NCBI GenBank assembly: GCA_050261515.1
Contig: JBLNDJ010000032.1
Span: 1 to 64,000 of the forward strand
DNA: 64,000 nt
Direction of reading: 5' to 3'
From: JBLNDJ01 sp050261515
Lineage (GTDB): Bacteria > Acidobacteriota > Terriglobia > Bryobacterales > Bryobacteraceae
A program made the position numbers and the translations under genes. Of this stretch, positions 36,942 through 44,897 are shown one piece after another. The first letter of the stretch is position 1, and each line of letters begins with the position of its first letter. The notes under the pieces were generated by a model. That model was given only the letters and a program-made list of their open reading frames with translations. It searched no databases and was not told the DNA's origin.

Positions 36942-37766
36942 TCAGGAAACCTTCTGTACGCGGCGCAAGGTGTAGATCTCCGGGTGCACGGTCGAATTTT
37001 TCAGGCGCTTCCAGTCGTCGCTGACCTGAATGAGCTTGCCGCTGACGTGGTTCGACTCCTCGGAAGCGAGGAACAGCGCGAGCTGGATCTGCTTGTCCGG
37101 CGGCACGCCTCCGGTGACGCGAATCTCGAGCGCCTCGCGTTCCGCCCTCCACCCGGCGCGGTCGCCCGCGTTCAGGATCTGGTCGGTCATATGCGTGTAC
37201 GTGCCGCCGGGCGCGATGCAGTTGACCTGGACGTTGTCGTCGCGCACCTCGTCGGCGAGCGTTTCGGCCAGGCGCACCACCGCCGCCTTCGAAGCCGCGT
37301 AGGGAGAAAAATTCGGGCGCGCCGCCGCGGCGCCCTCGCCCGCGAGCAGGATGATCTTTCCCGAGCGCCGCTCGATCATCTGCGGCAGCACGGCGCGGCA
37401 GGAATTCATGACGCCGATCAGGTTCGTCTCGATGGTCTCGGCCCAGGCCTTGGGATGGCACTCGGCGAGCGGGCCGATGGGCCCCTGGATCGCCGCGGCA
37501 GCGATGAGCGCGTAAATGCCGCCGAAGTGCGCGCGCATGCAGTCGGCCGCCCCGCACATCTGCTCGAAATCGCGGACGTCGGCGCGCATCGAAAGCGCGA
37601 CGCCGCCGGCGTGTTCGATTTCAAGATGGGCCAGATCCAGCTCCGCCTTGCTGCGGGCCAGCAGGCCCACGCGCGCGCCGGCCTGCGCGAACCCGAGCGC
37701 GAGCCGCTTGCCGATGCCGCGCCCGGCGCCCGTGATCAGGACTGCCTTATCCTTCAGGGTTGTCAA
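36942..37766 (-). CDS. short-chain dehydrogenase/reductase
   Basis: 274 residues with the Rossmann motif TGAGRGIG and the YAASK active site. The Ser normally about 13 residues before the Tyr is replaced (LAGEGAAAARPNFSPY), so the catalytic tetrad looks incomplete. The substrate is unknown. The start is TTG 37766 with GGGGGA upstream; no ATG is available. It is followed on the same strand by ThuA, 60 bp away. Confidence 0.82.
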   Translation of the reverse strand: MTTLKDKAVLITGAGRGIGKRLALGFAQAGARVGLLARSKAELDLAHLEIEHAGGVALSMRADVRDFEQMCGAADCMRAHFGGIYALIAAAAIQGPIGPLAECHPKAWAETIETNLIGVMNSCRAVLPQMIERRSGKIILLAGEGAAAARPNFSPYAASKAAVVRLAETLADEVRDDNVQVNCIAPGGTYTHMTDQILNAGDRAGWRAEREALEIRVTGGVPPDKQIQLALFLASEESNHVSGKLIQVSDDWKRLKNSTVHPEIYTLRRVQKVS

Positions 37767-37863
37767 GGCTACGTTCCCCCAAAGGTGAGGTTAGTACAAG
37801 GGCGCGCGGCGGCGCGCGGGGCGCGAGGCGGGCTGAGAGCCGGGCTCCGCCGCGCCCTTGCTG

Positions 37864-37952
37864 TATAATCCAGATGTGTCGATGCAAAGTAGCGTCCGGG
37901 CCCCGGCCGTCCGGACGAGGGGGTGACTCATCGATAAACATTCAGGAGGACA
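37864..37952 (+). promoter_or_regulatory. infA promoter and structured leader
   Basis: TATAAT at 37864-37869, then a leader of about 75 nt with a GTCCGG/CCGGAC stem (37894-37899 with 37911-37916) and ending in AGGAGGA 2-8 nt before the infA ATG. No good -35 is visible. It is the longest clear leader in this window. Confidence 0.5.
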
Positions 37953-38171
37953 ATGAGCAAGGAAGACAGTATTGAAGTAACCGGAACGGTCGTCGAGAAA
38001 TTTCCGAGCGGCCTGTTCAGCGTGCAGTTGGATCAGGAGCGCACCGTGTTGGCCCACCTGGCCGGCAAGCTTCGCAGGAACCGAATCCGCGTGCTGGCCG
38101 GTGACCGCGTTACCCTGGAACTCTCACCATATGATTTGACCAAGGGTCGAATCACCTACCGCCACAAATAA
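37953..38171 (+). CDS. infA: translation initiation factor IF-1
   Basis: 72 residues forming the single S1/OB fold of IF-1: MSKEDSIEVTGTVVEKFP, then HLAGKLRRNRIRVLAGDRV and a final KGRITYRHK. The central MRMH-like stretch typical of most IF-1 (I-x-M) is replaced by LAGKLRRNRIRV, within family variation. Very strong AGGAGG ribosome site. Not linked to ribosomal protein genes here; the next gene is UDP-GlcNAc 2-epimerase. Confidence 0.95.
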   Translation: MSKEDSIEVTGTVVEKFPSGLFSVQLDQERTVLAHLAGKLRRNRIRVLAGDRVTLELSPYDLTKGRITYRHK

Positions 38172-38213
38172 GCTTGCCCGAAGTCCTCATCGCCCAAGTG
38201 CGAAGGGATTCGT

Positions 38214-39434
38214 GTGCCCCTCGATCCGTTGTGCCCGCGCGCCCGCTGCCGCTCGCTCGCCCAAGCACGAGCCCACCCCGCTGTGCCAAAATTGAAGTTG
38301 CCTCAGAGCGGAGTTGCAGTCCTTTTTGTTTTCGGGACTCGGCCGGAAGCCATCAAATTGTGCCCCGTCGTGCGCCACCTGCGGGGACGTCCCGAATTCG
38401 AGGTGAAAGTCTGCGTCACCGGGCAGCACCGCCGGCTGCTCGATCAGGTGCTCGATGTTTTCGAGGTTAAACCCGACTTCGACCTCGACATCATGAAGCC
38501 GGGCCAGACGCTGTCGCAATCCACCTCGCGCATCCTGGCCGCTCTCGAACCCGTCCTCGCCTCCGCCCGCCCCGACATGGTTCTCGTCCAGGGCGATACG
38601 ACCACTACACTGTGCGGGGCGCTGGCCGGTTTCTATCAGAAAATTCCCGTCGGGCATATCGAAGCCGGGCTCCGGACCTGGGACCTCATGCAGCCGTTCC
38701 CCGAGGAAATGAACCGGGTCCTGACGGGACGCATCGCCGAACTTCACTTTGCTGCGACGGACTGGGCTCGCTCGAATCTGTTAAGCGAAGGAGTTGCGGC
38801 GGAGCGGGTTCCGGTCACGGGCAATACGGGAATCGACGCGGTTTTGTACATACGCGACCGGCTGGAGTCCGGCGCGCTGAAGGGGCCCGAATGGCCCCTG
38901 CTCGATCCCGCGAAGAAGCTCATTGTCATGACGGCGCACCGCCGGGAGAGCTTCGGGGACGGATTTGTGCGGATCTGTTCGGCGATCGCGCGGCTGGCCG
39001 AAAGGCCCGACGTCCAGATCGTCTATCCCGTGCATCCGAACCCCAATGTGCAGGCGCCGGTGAAAAAATACCTGGCGGGGCGGCCGAACGTCATATTGGT
39101 GGAACCGCTCGAATACGTGCCTTTTGTGGATCTCATGCGGCGGGCGTACCTGTTGATCACGGATTCGGGAGGGGTTCAGGAAGAAGGCCCCTCTCTGGGC
39201 AAGCCGATTCTGGTTCTCAGGGAAAAGACCGAGCGTCCCGAGGCGGTAAAGGCCGGGACGGTGAAGCTGGTCGGGACCGACGAAAACTGCATCGTGACCC
39301 AGGCCTCGAGGCTGCTCGAGGACCGGGCCGAGTACGATCGCATGGCGCGCGTTCACAACCCTTACGGCGACGGGCGCGCGAGTTCACGGATCGGTGACGT
39401 AATTGTGTCATTCTTAAAGAAAAATTCCGGATAA
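38214..39434 (+). CDS. wecB: UDP-N-acetylglucosamine 2-epimerase (non-hydrolysing)
   Basis: Converts UDP-GlcNAc to UDP-ManNAc for surface polysaccharides. Family marks: VFGTRPEAIKL, VQGDTTTTLCGALAGF, HIEAGLRT, PFPEEMNR, TAHRRESFG and the C-terminal ITDSGGVQEEGPSLGKP. GTG 38214 has GAAGGG 6 nt upstream and gives 406 residues; GTG 38283 would remove 23 residues of atypical Arg-rich sequence and is a reasonable alternative. Follows infA by 42 bp. Confidence 0.94.
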   Translation: MPLDPLCPRARCRSLAQARAHPAVPKLKLPQSGVAVLFVFGTRPEAIKLCPVVRHLRGRPEFEVKVCVTGQHRRLLDQVLDVFEVKPDFDLDIMKPGQTLSQSTSRILAALEPVLASARPDMVLVQGDTTTTLCGALAGFYQKIPVGHIEAGLRTWDLMQPFPEEMNRVLTGRIAELHFAATDWARSNLLSEGVAAERVPVTGNTGIDAVLYIRDRLESGALKGPEWPLLDPAKKLIVMTAHRRESFGDGFVRICSAIARLAERPDVQIVYPVHPNPNVQAPVKKYLAGRPNVILVEPLEYVPFVDLMRRAYLLITDSGGVQEEGPSLGKPILVLREKTERPEAVKAGTVKLVGTDENCIVTQASRLLEDRAEYDRMARVHNPYGDGRASSRIGDVIVSFLKKNSG

Positions 39435-39485
39435 TTCTCTAGGCGGAAATCCGGTTTTTCGCCTCCGAAAGGGGCACGTAGCATC

Positions 39486-40961
39486 ATGGCTGTAGATACA
39501 ATGGGGCCAGAAGGGGAAGCTGCTGAGATGAAGACTCCGGGGAACTCTGGGAAATCGAAGAAGGCTGTTATGGAAAACCCAAACGACCTGGTGACCTTGC
39601 TCTCGCAGAAGGTCATCGGGCAGCCCGCCGCAATGAAGTACATTGTCCCGTACGTCGAGATGTTCCAGGCGGGGCTTTCCCCCGAAGGCAGGCCCACCGG
39701 CGTCTTTCTGCTGTTGGGGCCGACCGGCACGGGAAAGACGAAGACCGTCGAAGCGCTGGCCGAAGTTCTGCACGGCAGCGAAAAGAACGTCCTCAAGATC
39801 GACTGCGGCGAATACCAGATGGAGCACGAGGTCGCCAAGCTCATCGGCGCGCCGCCCGGATACCTCGGGCACCGCGAAACGCAGCCCATGCTCACGCAGC
39901 AGAAGCTGAACGCGGTGACGAGCGAGAAGTCGAATCTCTCGATCGTGCTGTTCGACGAGATCGAGAAGGCCGCGCCGTCGATGGTGCGGCTGCTGCTCGG
40001 CATCCTGGACCGCGCGAACCTGCGTTTGGGCGACAACACGTCGGTGAACTTCGAGAACAGCCTCATCTTCCTGACCAGCAACCTCGGCGCGCGGGAAATG
40101 ATGAAGGAGCTGCACCCCGAGTTCGGCTTCCAGGTGGCGGGGACACGCGACTCGGGCGACGTGTTCAACAAGCTCGAGAGCATCGCGCTCGGCTCGGTGC
40201 GGAAGAAATTCTCGCCCGAGTTCGTGAACCGCATCGACGCGGTCATCACCTACCAGCCGCTCGACCAGGAATCGCTCGCCACGATTCTCGATCAGCAGAT
40301 CACCGAACTCCAGCGGCACGTGAACACGCGGCTCGGCGACCGGTACTTCAACATCGAGGTGCCGTTCGAGAGCCGGCAGTTCCTGCTCAGGAAGGGGACG
40401 AGTCCCGAGTACGGCGCGCGCGAGCTGAAACGGACCATTCACCGGTTCCTGACGCAGCCGCTGGCCACGCAGGTGGCGGCGGGGCAGATCGAGCCGGGCG
40501 CGCGCGTGCGCGTCGAGCTTTCCGAAGACAAGGAGATGCTGGTCATCCGCACGCTCGACCACGGCGCGGTGCGTGCGCCGCAGCATCCAACGGTGCTGCT
40601 GGTGGATGACAACCGCGACCTGCTGCGGTTCCTCGAGCGGCTGATGTCGCAGGCGGGATGGCGGCTGCTCACCGCCGAGTCGCAGCAGGAAGCCGAGCAG
40701 GTGATCGCCAAGCAGCTGCCTAACGCGGCTCTGCTCGATTACCTTCTGCCCGACGGCAACGGCGTCGAGCTGGGTGTGATGCTCCAGCGGAAATCGCCGG
40801 GCGTGCAGGTGATTATGATGACCGGCGCGCAGCTCACGGCCGAGGAAGAGGCCATCTGCCAGGAGTACGATTTCCCGGTGCTGCGGAAGCCGTTCCTGGC
40901 CAACGACATTCTGAACCTGATTCGCGCGCGGCTGTTCCGGTCTTCGACGGCTTCGGTGTAG
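39486..40961 (+). CDS. ClpB/ClpA-type AAA+ ATPase fused to a response-regulator receiver domain
   Basis: 491 residues. Residues 35-345 form one AAA+ module of the Clp D2 (AAA_2 plus small C-terminal) type: Walker A GPTGTGKT 78-85, pore loop GAPPGYLG 121-128, Walker B Asp157/Glu158, sensor-1 Asn199, Arg finger Arg249, sensor-2 Arg312. No N-terminal Clp domain and no D1. Residues 369-480 form a complete receiver domain with Asp374/Asp375, phospho-acceptor Asp418, Thr446 and Lys468. An unfolding machine gated by a histidine kinase is the natural inference; no kinase is adjacent. AAAGGGG lies upstream at a rather long spacing. Confidence 0.88.
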   Translation: MAVDTMGPEGEAAEMKTPGNSGKSKKAVMENPNDLVTLLSQKVIGQPAAMKYIVPYVEMFQAGLSPEGRPTGVFLLLGPTGTGKTKTVEALAEVLHGSEKNVLKIDCGEYQMEHEVAKLIGAPPGYLGHRETQPMLTQQKLNAVTSEKSNLSIVLFDEIEKAAPSMVRLLLGILDRANLRLGDNTSVNFENSLIFLTSNLGAREMMKELHPEFGFQVAGTRDSGDVFNKLESIALGSVRKKFSPEFVNRIDAVITYQPLDQESLATILDQQITELQRHVNTRLGDRYFNIEVPFESRQFLLRKGTSPEYGARELKRTIHRFLTQPLATQVAAGQIEPGARVRVELSEDKEMLVIRTLDHGAVRAPQHPTVLLVDDNRDLLRFLERLMSQAGWRLLTAESQQEAEQVIAKQLPNAALLDYLLPDGNGVELGVMLQRKSPGVQVIMMTGAQLTAEEEAICQEYDFPVLRKPFLANDILNLIRARLFRSSTASV

Positions 40962-41936
40962 TCAGGGACTTACGGGCTCGGGCGGCGCTTCGCCGGCGGA
41001 CACCGCCCGCTCCCACGTTTCGCTGACGCTGCGCCGCTCCTTTATGAACACTTCCAGCCGGAAACGTACCTGCCCGCTTACCTTGCGGTAAATCACGCTG
41101 CCGTTCCTGAGTTGCTCGGCCGTGAGGTCCATCGAACGGTCTTCGCCGCCGTCGGTGATGTAGAGGCGCGCGCTTTTGCCTTCCGCCACCGGGCGGGAGT
41201 GTCGGTCCCATGTCAGGTGCAGGTTGTCGCCGTATTCGAGCACCATCAAGGAAAGCGCGTAGGGGTCGCGCATTTCCGGCGGAGCCTGTTTGATTCTGTC
41301 GATCTGGCCGGCGCAGACGTAGCCGAGCAGGCCATCGGCGGCAACCAGGCATGCCAGCAGCGGCCCCTGCACCCACCACGAGCACCAGAACGGGCCTCGC
41401 GGCCGGCCCTTCTTGCGAGGCAAGGCGACTTCAAGCGCCTGTACTCCGGCGATGAAAAACGCCGCGCGGCGCCGTCCGAAGGCGCGCCTCTTCGCCAGCA
41501 ACGCGAGCGCGAGCTCGCCCGGAAAGAACTCCGGGAACAGCTGCAGATCGTCCGCATCGAGACCAAGTCCGGGGCGCGTGTGCGTGCGGTAGAAGCCGAG
41601 CGGCCGAAGCCGCCCATCCTTGCGGCAATGCTCGAGCACCTCGCGAAGGCCTTCCTTGTCGCCTCCCGAGAGCGAATAGGAGGGGCCGAACAGGTGCTCG
41701 CAGGGGATCTCGAGCGACTCTTCGATCTGCAAGACGGTGCGGCCTCCGTCGCGCTCGACCGAGCCGAACAGGATGCCGCCGGTCTCTCCGGCACGCCTGA
41801 ACCAGCGCCGTCCGGGTGTGTTGAGGGCGTTTGCTACGTCGCGGGAAAGTCGGATCGAAATGCGCCAGTCCGGGACGTCCCAGGATAAAAAGCGCGAGGA
41901 TTCGGCCTCGCCTTGGGTGTCCACGAGCGTCTGCAT
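40962..41936 (-). CDS. membrane protein with degenerate JAB/MPN-like domain
   Basis: 324 residues. Residues 25-165 resemble a JAB/MPN (JAMM) domain: the Glu51 strand ETGGILFGSV and GFYRTHTRPGLGLDADD in place of H-x-H-x7-S-x2-D. The second His is Arg121 and the Ser is absent, so metalloprotease activity is doubtful. One hydrophobic segment lies at about 189-210 (PLLACLVAADGLLGYVCAG), then a C-terminal beta-rich domain ending with IKERRSVSETWERAV. Its stop abuts the AAA+-receiver stop with no gap (tail to tail). No trusted family name. Confidence 0.65.
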   Translation of the reverse strand: MQTLVDTQGEAESSRFLSWDVPDWRISIRLSRDVANALNTPGRRWFRRAGETGGILFGSVERDGGRTVLQIEESLEIPCEHLFGPSYSLSGGDKEGLREVLEHCRKDGRLRPLGFYRTHTRPGLGLDADDLQLFPEFFPGELALALLAKRRAFGRRRAAFFIAGVQALEVALPRKKGRPRGPFWCSWWVQGPLLACLVAADGLLGYVCAGQIDRIKQAPPEMRDPYALSLMVLEYGDNLHLTWDRHSRPVAEGKSARLYITDGGEDRSMDLTAEQLRNGSVIYRKVSGQVRFRLEVFIKERRSVSETWERAVSAGEAPPEPVSP

Positions 41937-41983
41937 GGGTTTGTCTACTGAGAGTATCGTAGATGCGGGCTAGACTGGAACCG

Positions 41984-42817
41984 ATGGCCGGAACGCTCTT
42001 TCTGGTGGCAACTCCGATCGGTAATCTCGAGGACATCACGCTGCGGGCGCTGCGCGTGCTGCGCGAGGTGGACCTAATCGCGTGCGAGGATACGCGGCAA
42101 ACGCGCAAGCTGCTCGACCATTACGGCATCCAGAAGCCGGTCGTGAGCTACCACGAGCACAACGAGACGTTGCGGGCTGCCGAGCTGGCCGAAAAGCTCG
42201 CGGGCGGGGCGGCGGTGGCGCTGGTGTCGGACGCGGGGACGCCGCTCGTTTCCGACCCCGGCTACAGGCTCGTCCGCGTAGCAATTGAGAAAGGGATTCG
42301 CGTGGAGCCGGTGCCGGGGCCTTCGGCGGCGCTGGCGGCGCTGGCGGGCTCGGGCCTGCCCACCGACGAATTCCACTTCGGCGGGTTCCTGCCGCCGCGC
42401 GGCGCTCAGCGCAAGAAGGCGCTCGCGCGGCTGAAAGACGAAACCGCGACGCTGATTTTCTACGAAGCGCCACACCGGATCCTGGAGACGCTCGCCGATA
42501 TCGAGGAAGTCTTCGGGGAGCGGCCGCTGGCGATCGGGCGCGAGTTGACGAAGATGCACGAGGAATTCATCCGCGGCACGGCGGCTGAGTTGCGGCGGGC
42601 GCGCCTGCAACTCAAGGGCGAGTTCACGCTGCTCATCGGCAAGGCCGAGCAGCTGGAGATCCACGACGAGCGCCCGATTCCGGAAGCCGTCGAGGGCTAC
42701 GTGCAGGCGGGGATGAGCCGCATGGATGCGATGAAGGCCGTCGCGCGCGAGCGCGGGGTTTCCAAGCGCGACGTGTACCGCGAGGTGGAGGAGGGCGGAC
42801 GTCCGGCGCGGGGCTGA
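41984..42817 (+). CDS. rsmI: 16S rRNA (cytidine1402-2'-O)-methyltransferase RsmI
   Basis: 277 residues, tetrapyrrole-methylase fold. Begins MAGTLFLVATPIGNLEDIT and contains ACEDTRQTRKLL, LVSDAGTPLVSDPGYRLV, VPGPSAALAALAGSGLPTD and FYEAPHR, all diagnostic. The start is set at 41984 instead of 41963 because homologues begin here and because TAGACT ends 7 nt upstream, which would put the transcript start at the ATG. Divergent from the MPN-like gene. Confidence 0.95.
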   Translation: MAGTLFLVATPIGNLEDITLRALRVLREVDLIACEDTRQTRKLLDHYGIQKPVVSYHEHNETLRAAELAEKLAGGAAVALVSDAGTPLVSDPGYRLVRVAIEKGIRVEPVPGPSAALAALAGSGLPTDEFHFGGFLPPRGAQRKKALARLKDETATLIFYEAPHRILETLADIEEVFGERPLAIGRELTKMHEEFIRGTAAELRRARLQLKGEFTLLIGKAEQLEIHDERPIPEAVEGYVQAGMSRMDAMKAVARERGVSKRDVYREVEEGGRPARG

Positions 42818-42838
42818 AGCCCGCCCTCCGGCGCCCGC

Positions 42839-43783
42839 CTAGAGCGGCCGCATGGTTCCGGTCAGCGGGATGGCGCGTCCGACTTTCTCCGAGCAGCGCA
42901 ACTCGCCCTTGAAGCTCGCCGCCTGTGCTTCGATGTAGATCCTCTCGCAGCCGAACTCGAGTTTCCTGGCCTCCTGCGCTTTGATGTACGCGGGGTCCAT
43001 CATCTTCTTCGCGTTCGCCATTAGCCGCGCCTGCGCCTCCTGAACTTTCTTCATCACGGCCTGGCGCTCGGCATCGGTCAGCTTGGGGTCCGAGAGTTTC
43101 TGCGCCAGCGATTGGAAGTCGCCTGCTTCAGTCTCGTCTTTAGCTTCGATGGCGAAACGGTAGTTCTGCCTTTCGTACATCGAATAATACAGCTTGGCGG
43201 ACCGGCTCTCGAACGGGGCGGACTCGCCGGGGCGATAGAAGGCAACGCTGTAGGGCTCGGCCCCGGCGAAGCGCCCCGGTTCGGCGGCGCAGGTCTTGGC
43301 GCCGGCGTCCGGGCGGGCGACGACCTTCCAGCCGTTGGAGGCCTGAATGGTCCACTCAAACGCGCCACACACGGACAGGGCGTTGTCCTGCCGCGTGGTG
43401 AGCCCCGTCACAGGGCTGATGGCGACAACGCTCGCGTTCATGGGACCGATGCCGGGCGCCGCTTTCACCGTCGCGCGGTACTCGTTGCCGGCGAGCGCTT
43501 CCTTGACGACCCCGAAGTTGTCGTTTTCGAACACGAATTGCGTGCCCGGCGCGAACTTGCCCTTGATCGAGACTTCGGCGGAGCCGCCGGGCGCCATGCG
43601 GCCGCCCGTGATCATGTGGATCTCGGGCGTGAAGTACTTCTCCTTCGCGGCGCTGTAGGTGAGGCCAAGCTTCGCGAGTTGGTCGCGGCAAGCCTTGCGG
43701 ATCGCGTCTTCTTTCTCCTGGAAGCGGAACATCGCGGCGCGGCCGAGGCCGAGGCAGAACAGCACAAAGACCGCGGTGTACAT
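42839..43783 (-). CDS. exported or membrane-anchored protein, unknown function
   Basis: 314 residues from ATG 43783. N-terminal hydrophobic segment YTAVFVLFCLGLG, then a domain with KFAPGTQFVFENDNFGVV that looks like an Ig/E-set fold, two Cys regions and a helical, Lys/Ala-rich stretch (LTDAERQAVMKKVQEAQARL). No family recognised. A CTG at 43807 lies 7 nt after AGGAG and in frame; starting there gives a more basic signal peptide (MSLSLKRLM). It directly follows the O-antigen ligase in the same direction, so it may share an envelope role. Confidence 0.65.
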   Translation of the reverse strand: MYTAVFVLFCLGLGRAAMFRFQEKEDAIRKACRDQLAKLGLTYSAAKEKYFTPEIHMITGGRMAPGGSAEVSIKGKFAPGTQFVFENDNFGVVKEALAGNEYRATVKAAPGIGPMNASVVAISPVTGLTTRQDNALSVCGAFEWTIQASNGWKVVARPDAGAKTCAAEPGRFAGAEPYSVAFYRPGESAPFESRSAKLYYSMYERQNYRFAIEAKDETEAGDFQSLAQKLSDPKLTDAERQAVMKKVQEAQARLMANAKKMMDPAYIKAQEARKLEFGCERIYIEAQAASFKGELRCSEKVGRAIPLTGTMRPL

Positions 43784-43808
43784 GAGGCGTTTCAGTGAGA
43801 GGGACAGT

Positions 43809-44846
43809 TTAGTTCTCCTTGTGTGTTCGGATTCCCGCCAACAGCCAGAACAATCCCCATTCCGCGGGACGGTGAAAGGGGTAATCGACGCACGCGGCCG
43901 CCAGCAGGCAGACGGCGGCGGCGAGCGCGGCGGCGTCGCGAAGCTTGAACAACAGCCAGGCGGCGGCGCCGAGAAAAGCGCACAGACCGATGGGCCCGTA
44001 CTCGACCCAGAATTCGAGGTAGTCGTTGTGGGCGTGGGTTTGGCCGAGAGCGCCCGGCCCCTGGCCGGCGGGAGGAACCTCGCCCAGATGCGAGGCGGCG
44101 GCGCGCGCCAGGTCCAGCCGGCCTTTGACGGTGGCGCCCAGCGGGCGCGCCGGCGAGAGCCACAGCAAGGCCGCGGCGACCGGCACACCGGCGATGCACC
44201 ACCACTTCGCGGCGGGCACTCGGCGCACGGCGAAGACGGCGGCCCCGGCCGGCAGGGCGAGCAGGAACACGCGCGAGCCCGTGGCGAGAATTCCGCCAAG
44301 GAGCAGCGCGAGCGATGCGAGGCCCGCCTTGTTTTTCGCGCCGGCCGCGAGCGGCAGCGAGGCGCACAGCCAGGCCGCAACGAAATTCGGGTTGCCCATC
44401 GTTCCGTACACGCGCATGCGCGCACTGGAGAATGCTTCGGGCTGCCAGCCGAGCCATTTGAGCGGGTCGAGGTTCACGGCTTGCAGCACCGCAACCGCGG
44501 CGAGCAGCGAGGAGCCGAGCAGGATGGCGCGCTTCACGCCGTCCGCGTCGAGCCGGCCCTCGCGCGCGGCCCAGCAGAGCGGCAGCGGAAGCACGGCGAC
44601 GAGCAGCGCCTGGAGCGATACGAACGGCGCGATGGCGGCCGAAAGCGAGGCCGCGGCCGCCCATAGGAGCAGCGGCCAGCCAGCCCCCGACGGCCGGTTG
44701 AGCAGACCCGGCAGCACCGCGATAGACAGGCCGGCCAGCAGCCATGTCTTGGGCGTCGAAAACGGATGCTCGAGGCCGGGCCAGCAGGCCAGGGGCAGCA
44801 GGACGAGGCCCGCGTACACGAGCCGCTTTGTCCAAGCAGGATTCAA
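43809..44846 (-). CDS. O-antigen ligase family membrane protein
   Basis: 345 residues and about ten membrane helices. The Wzy_C-type region contains GTMGNPNFVAAWL, GILATGSRVFLL and the periplasmic-loop motif HAHNDYLEFWVEYG, characteristic of WaaL, Wzy and related bactoprenol-linked glycan ligases. The acceptor is unknown. TTG start at 44846. A five-codon reading frame upstream (ATG 44860) ends in a TTGA overlap with this start. Confidence 0.84.
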   Translation of the reverse strand: MNPAWTKRLVYAGLVLLPLACWPGLEHPFSTPKTWLLAGLSIAVLPGLLNRPSGAGWPLLLWAAAASLSAAIAPFVSLQALLVAVLPLPLCWAAREGRLDADGVKRAILLGSSLLAAVAVLQAVNLDPLKWLGWQPEAFSSARMRVYGTMGNPNFVAAWLCASLPLAAGAKNKAGLASLALLLGGILATGSRVFLLALPAGAAVFAVRRVPAAKWWCIAGVPVAAALLWLSPARPLGATVKGRLDLARAAASHLGEVPPAGQGPGALGQTHAHNDYLEFWVEYGPIGLCAFLGAAAWLLFKLRDAAALAAAVCLLAAACVDYPFHRPAEWGLFWLLAGIRTHKEN

Positions 44847-44897
44847 AACCCGGATATCATCTCACACAGGCGCCACTTACTGAAAGCCGCTCATGTT

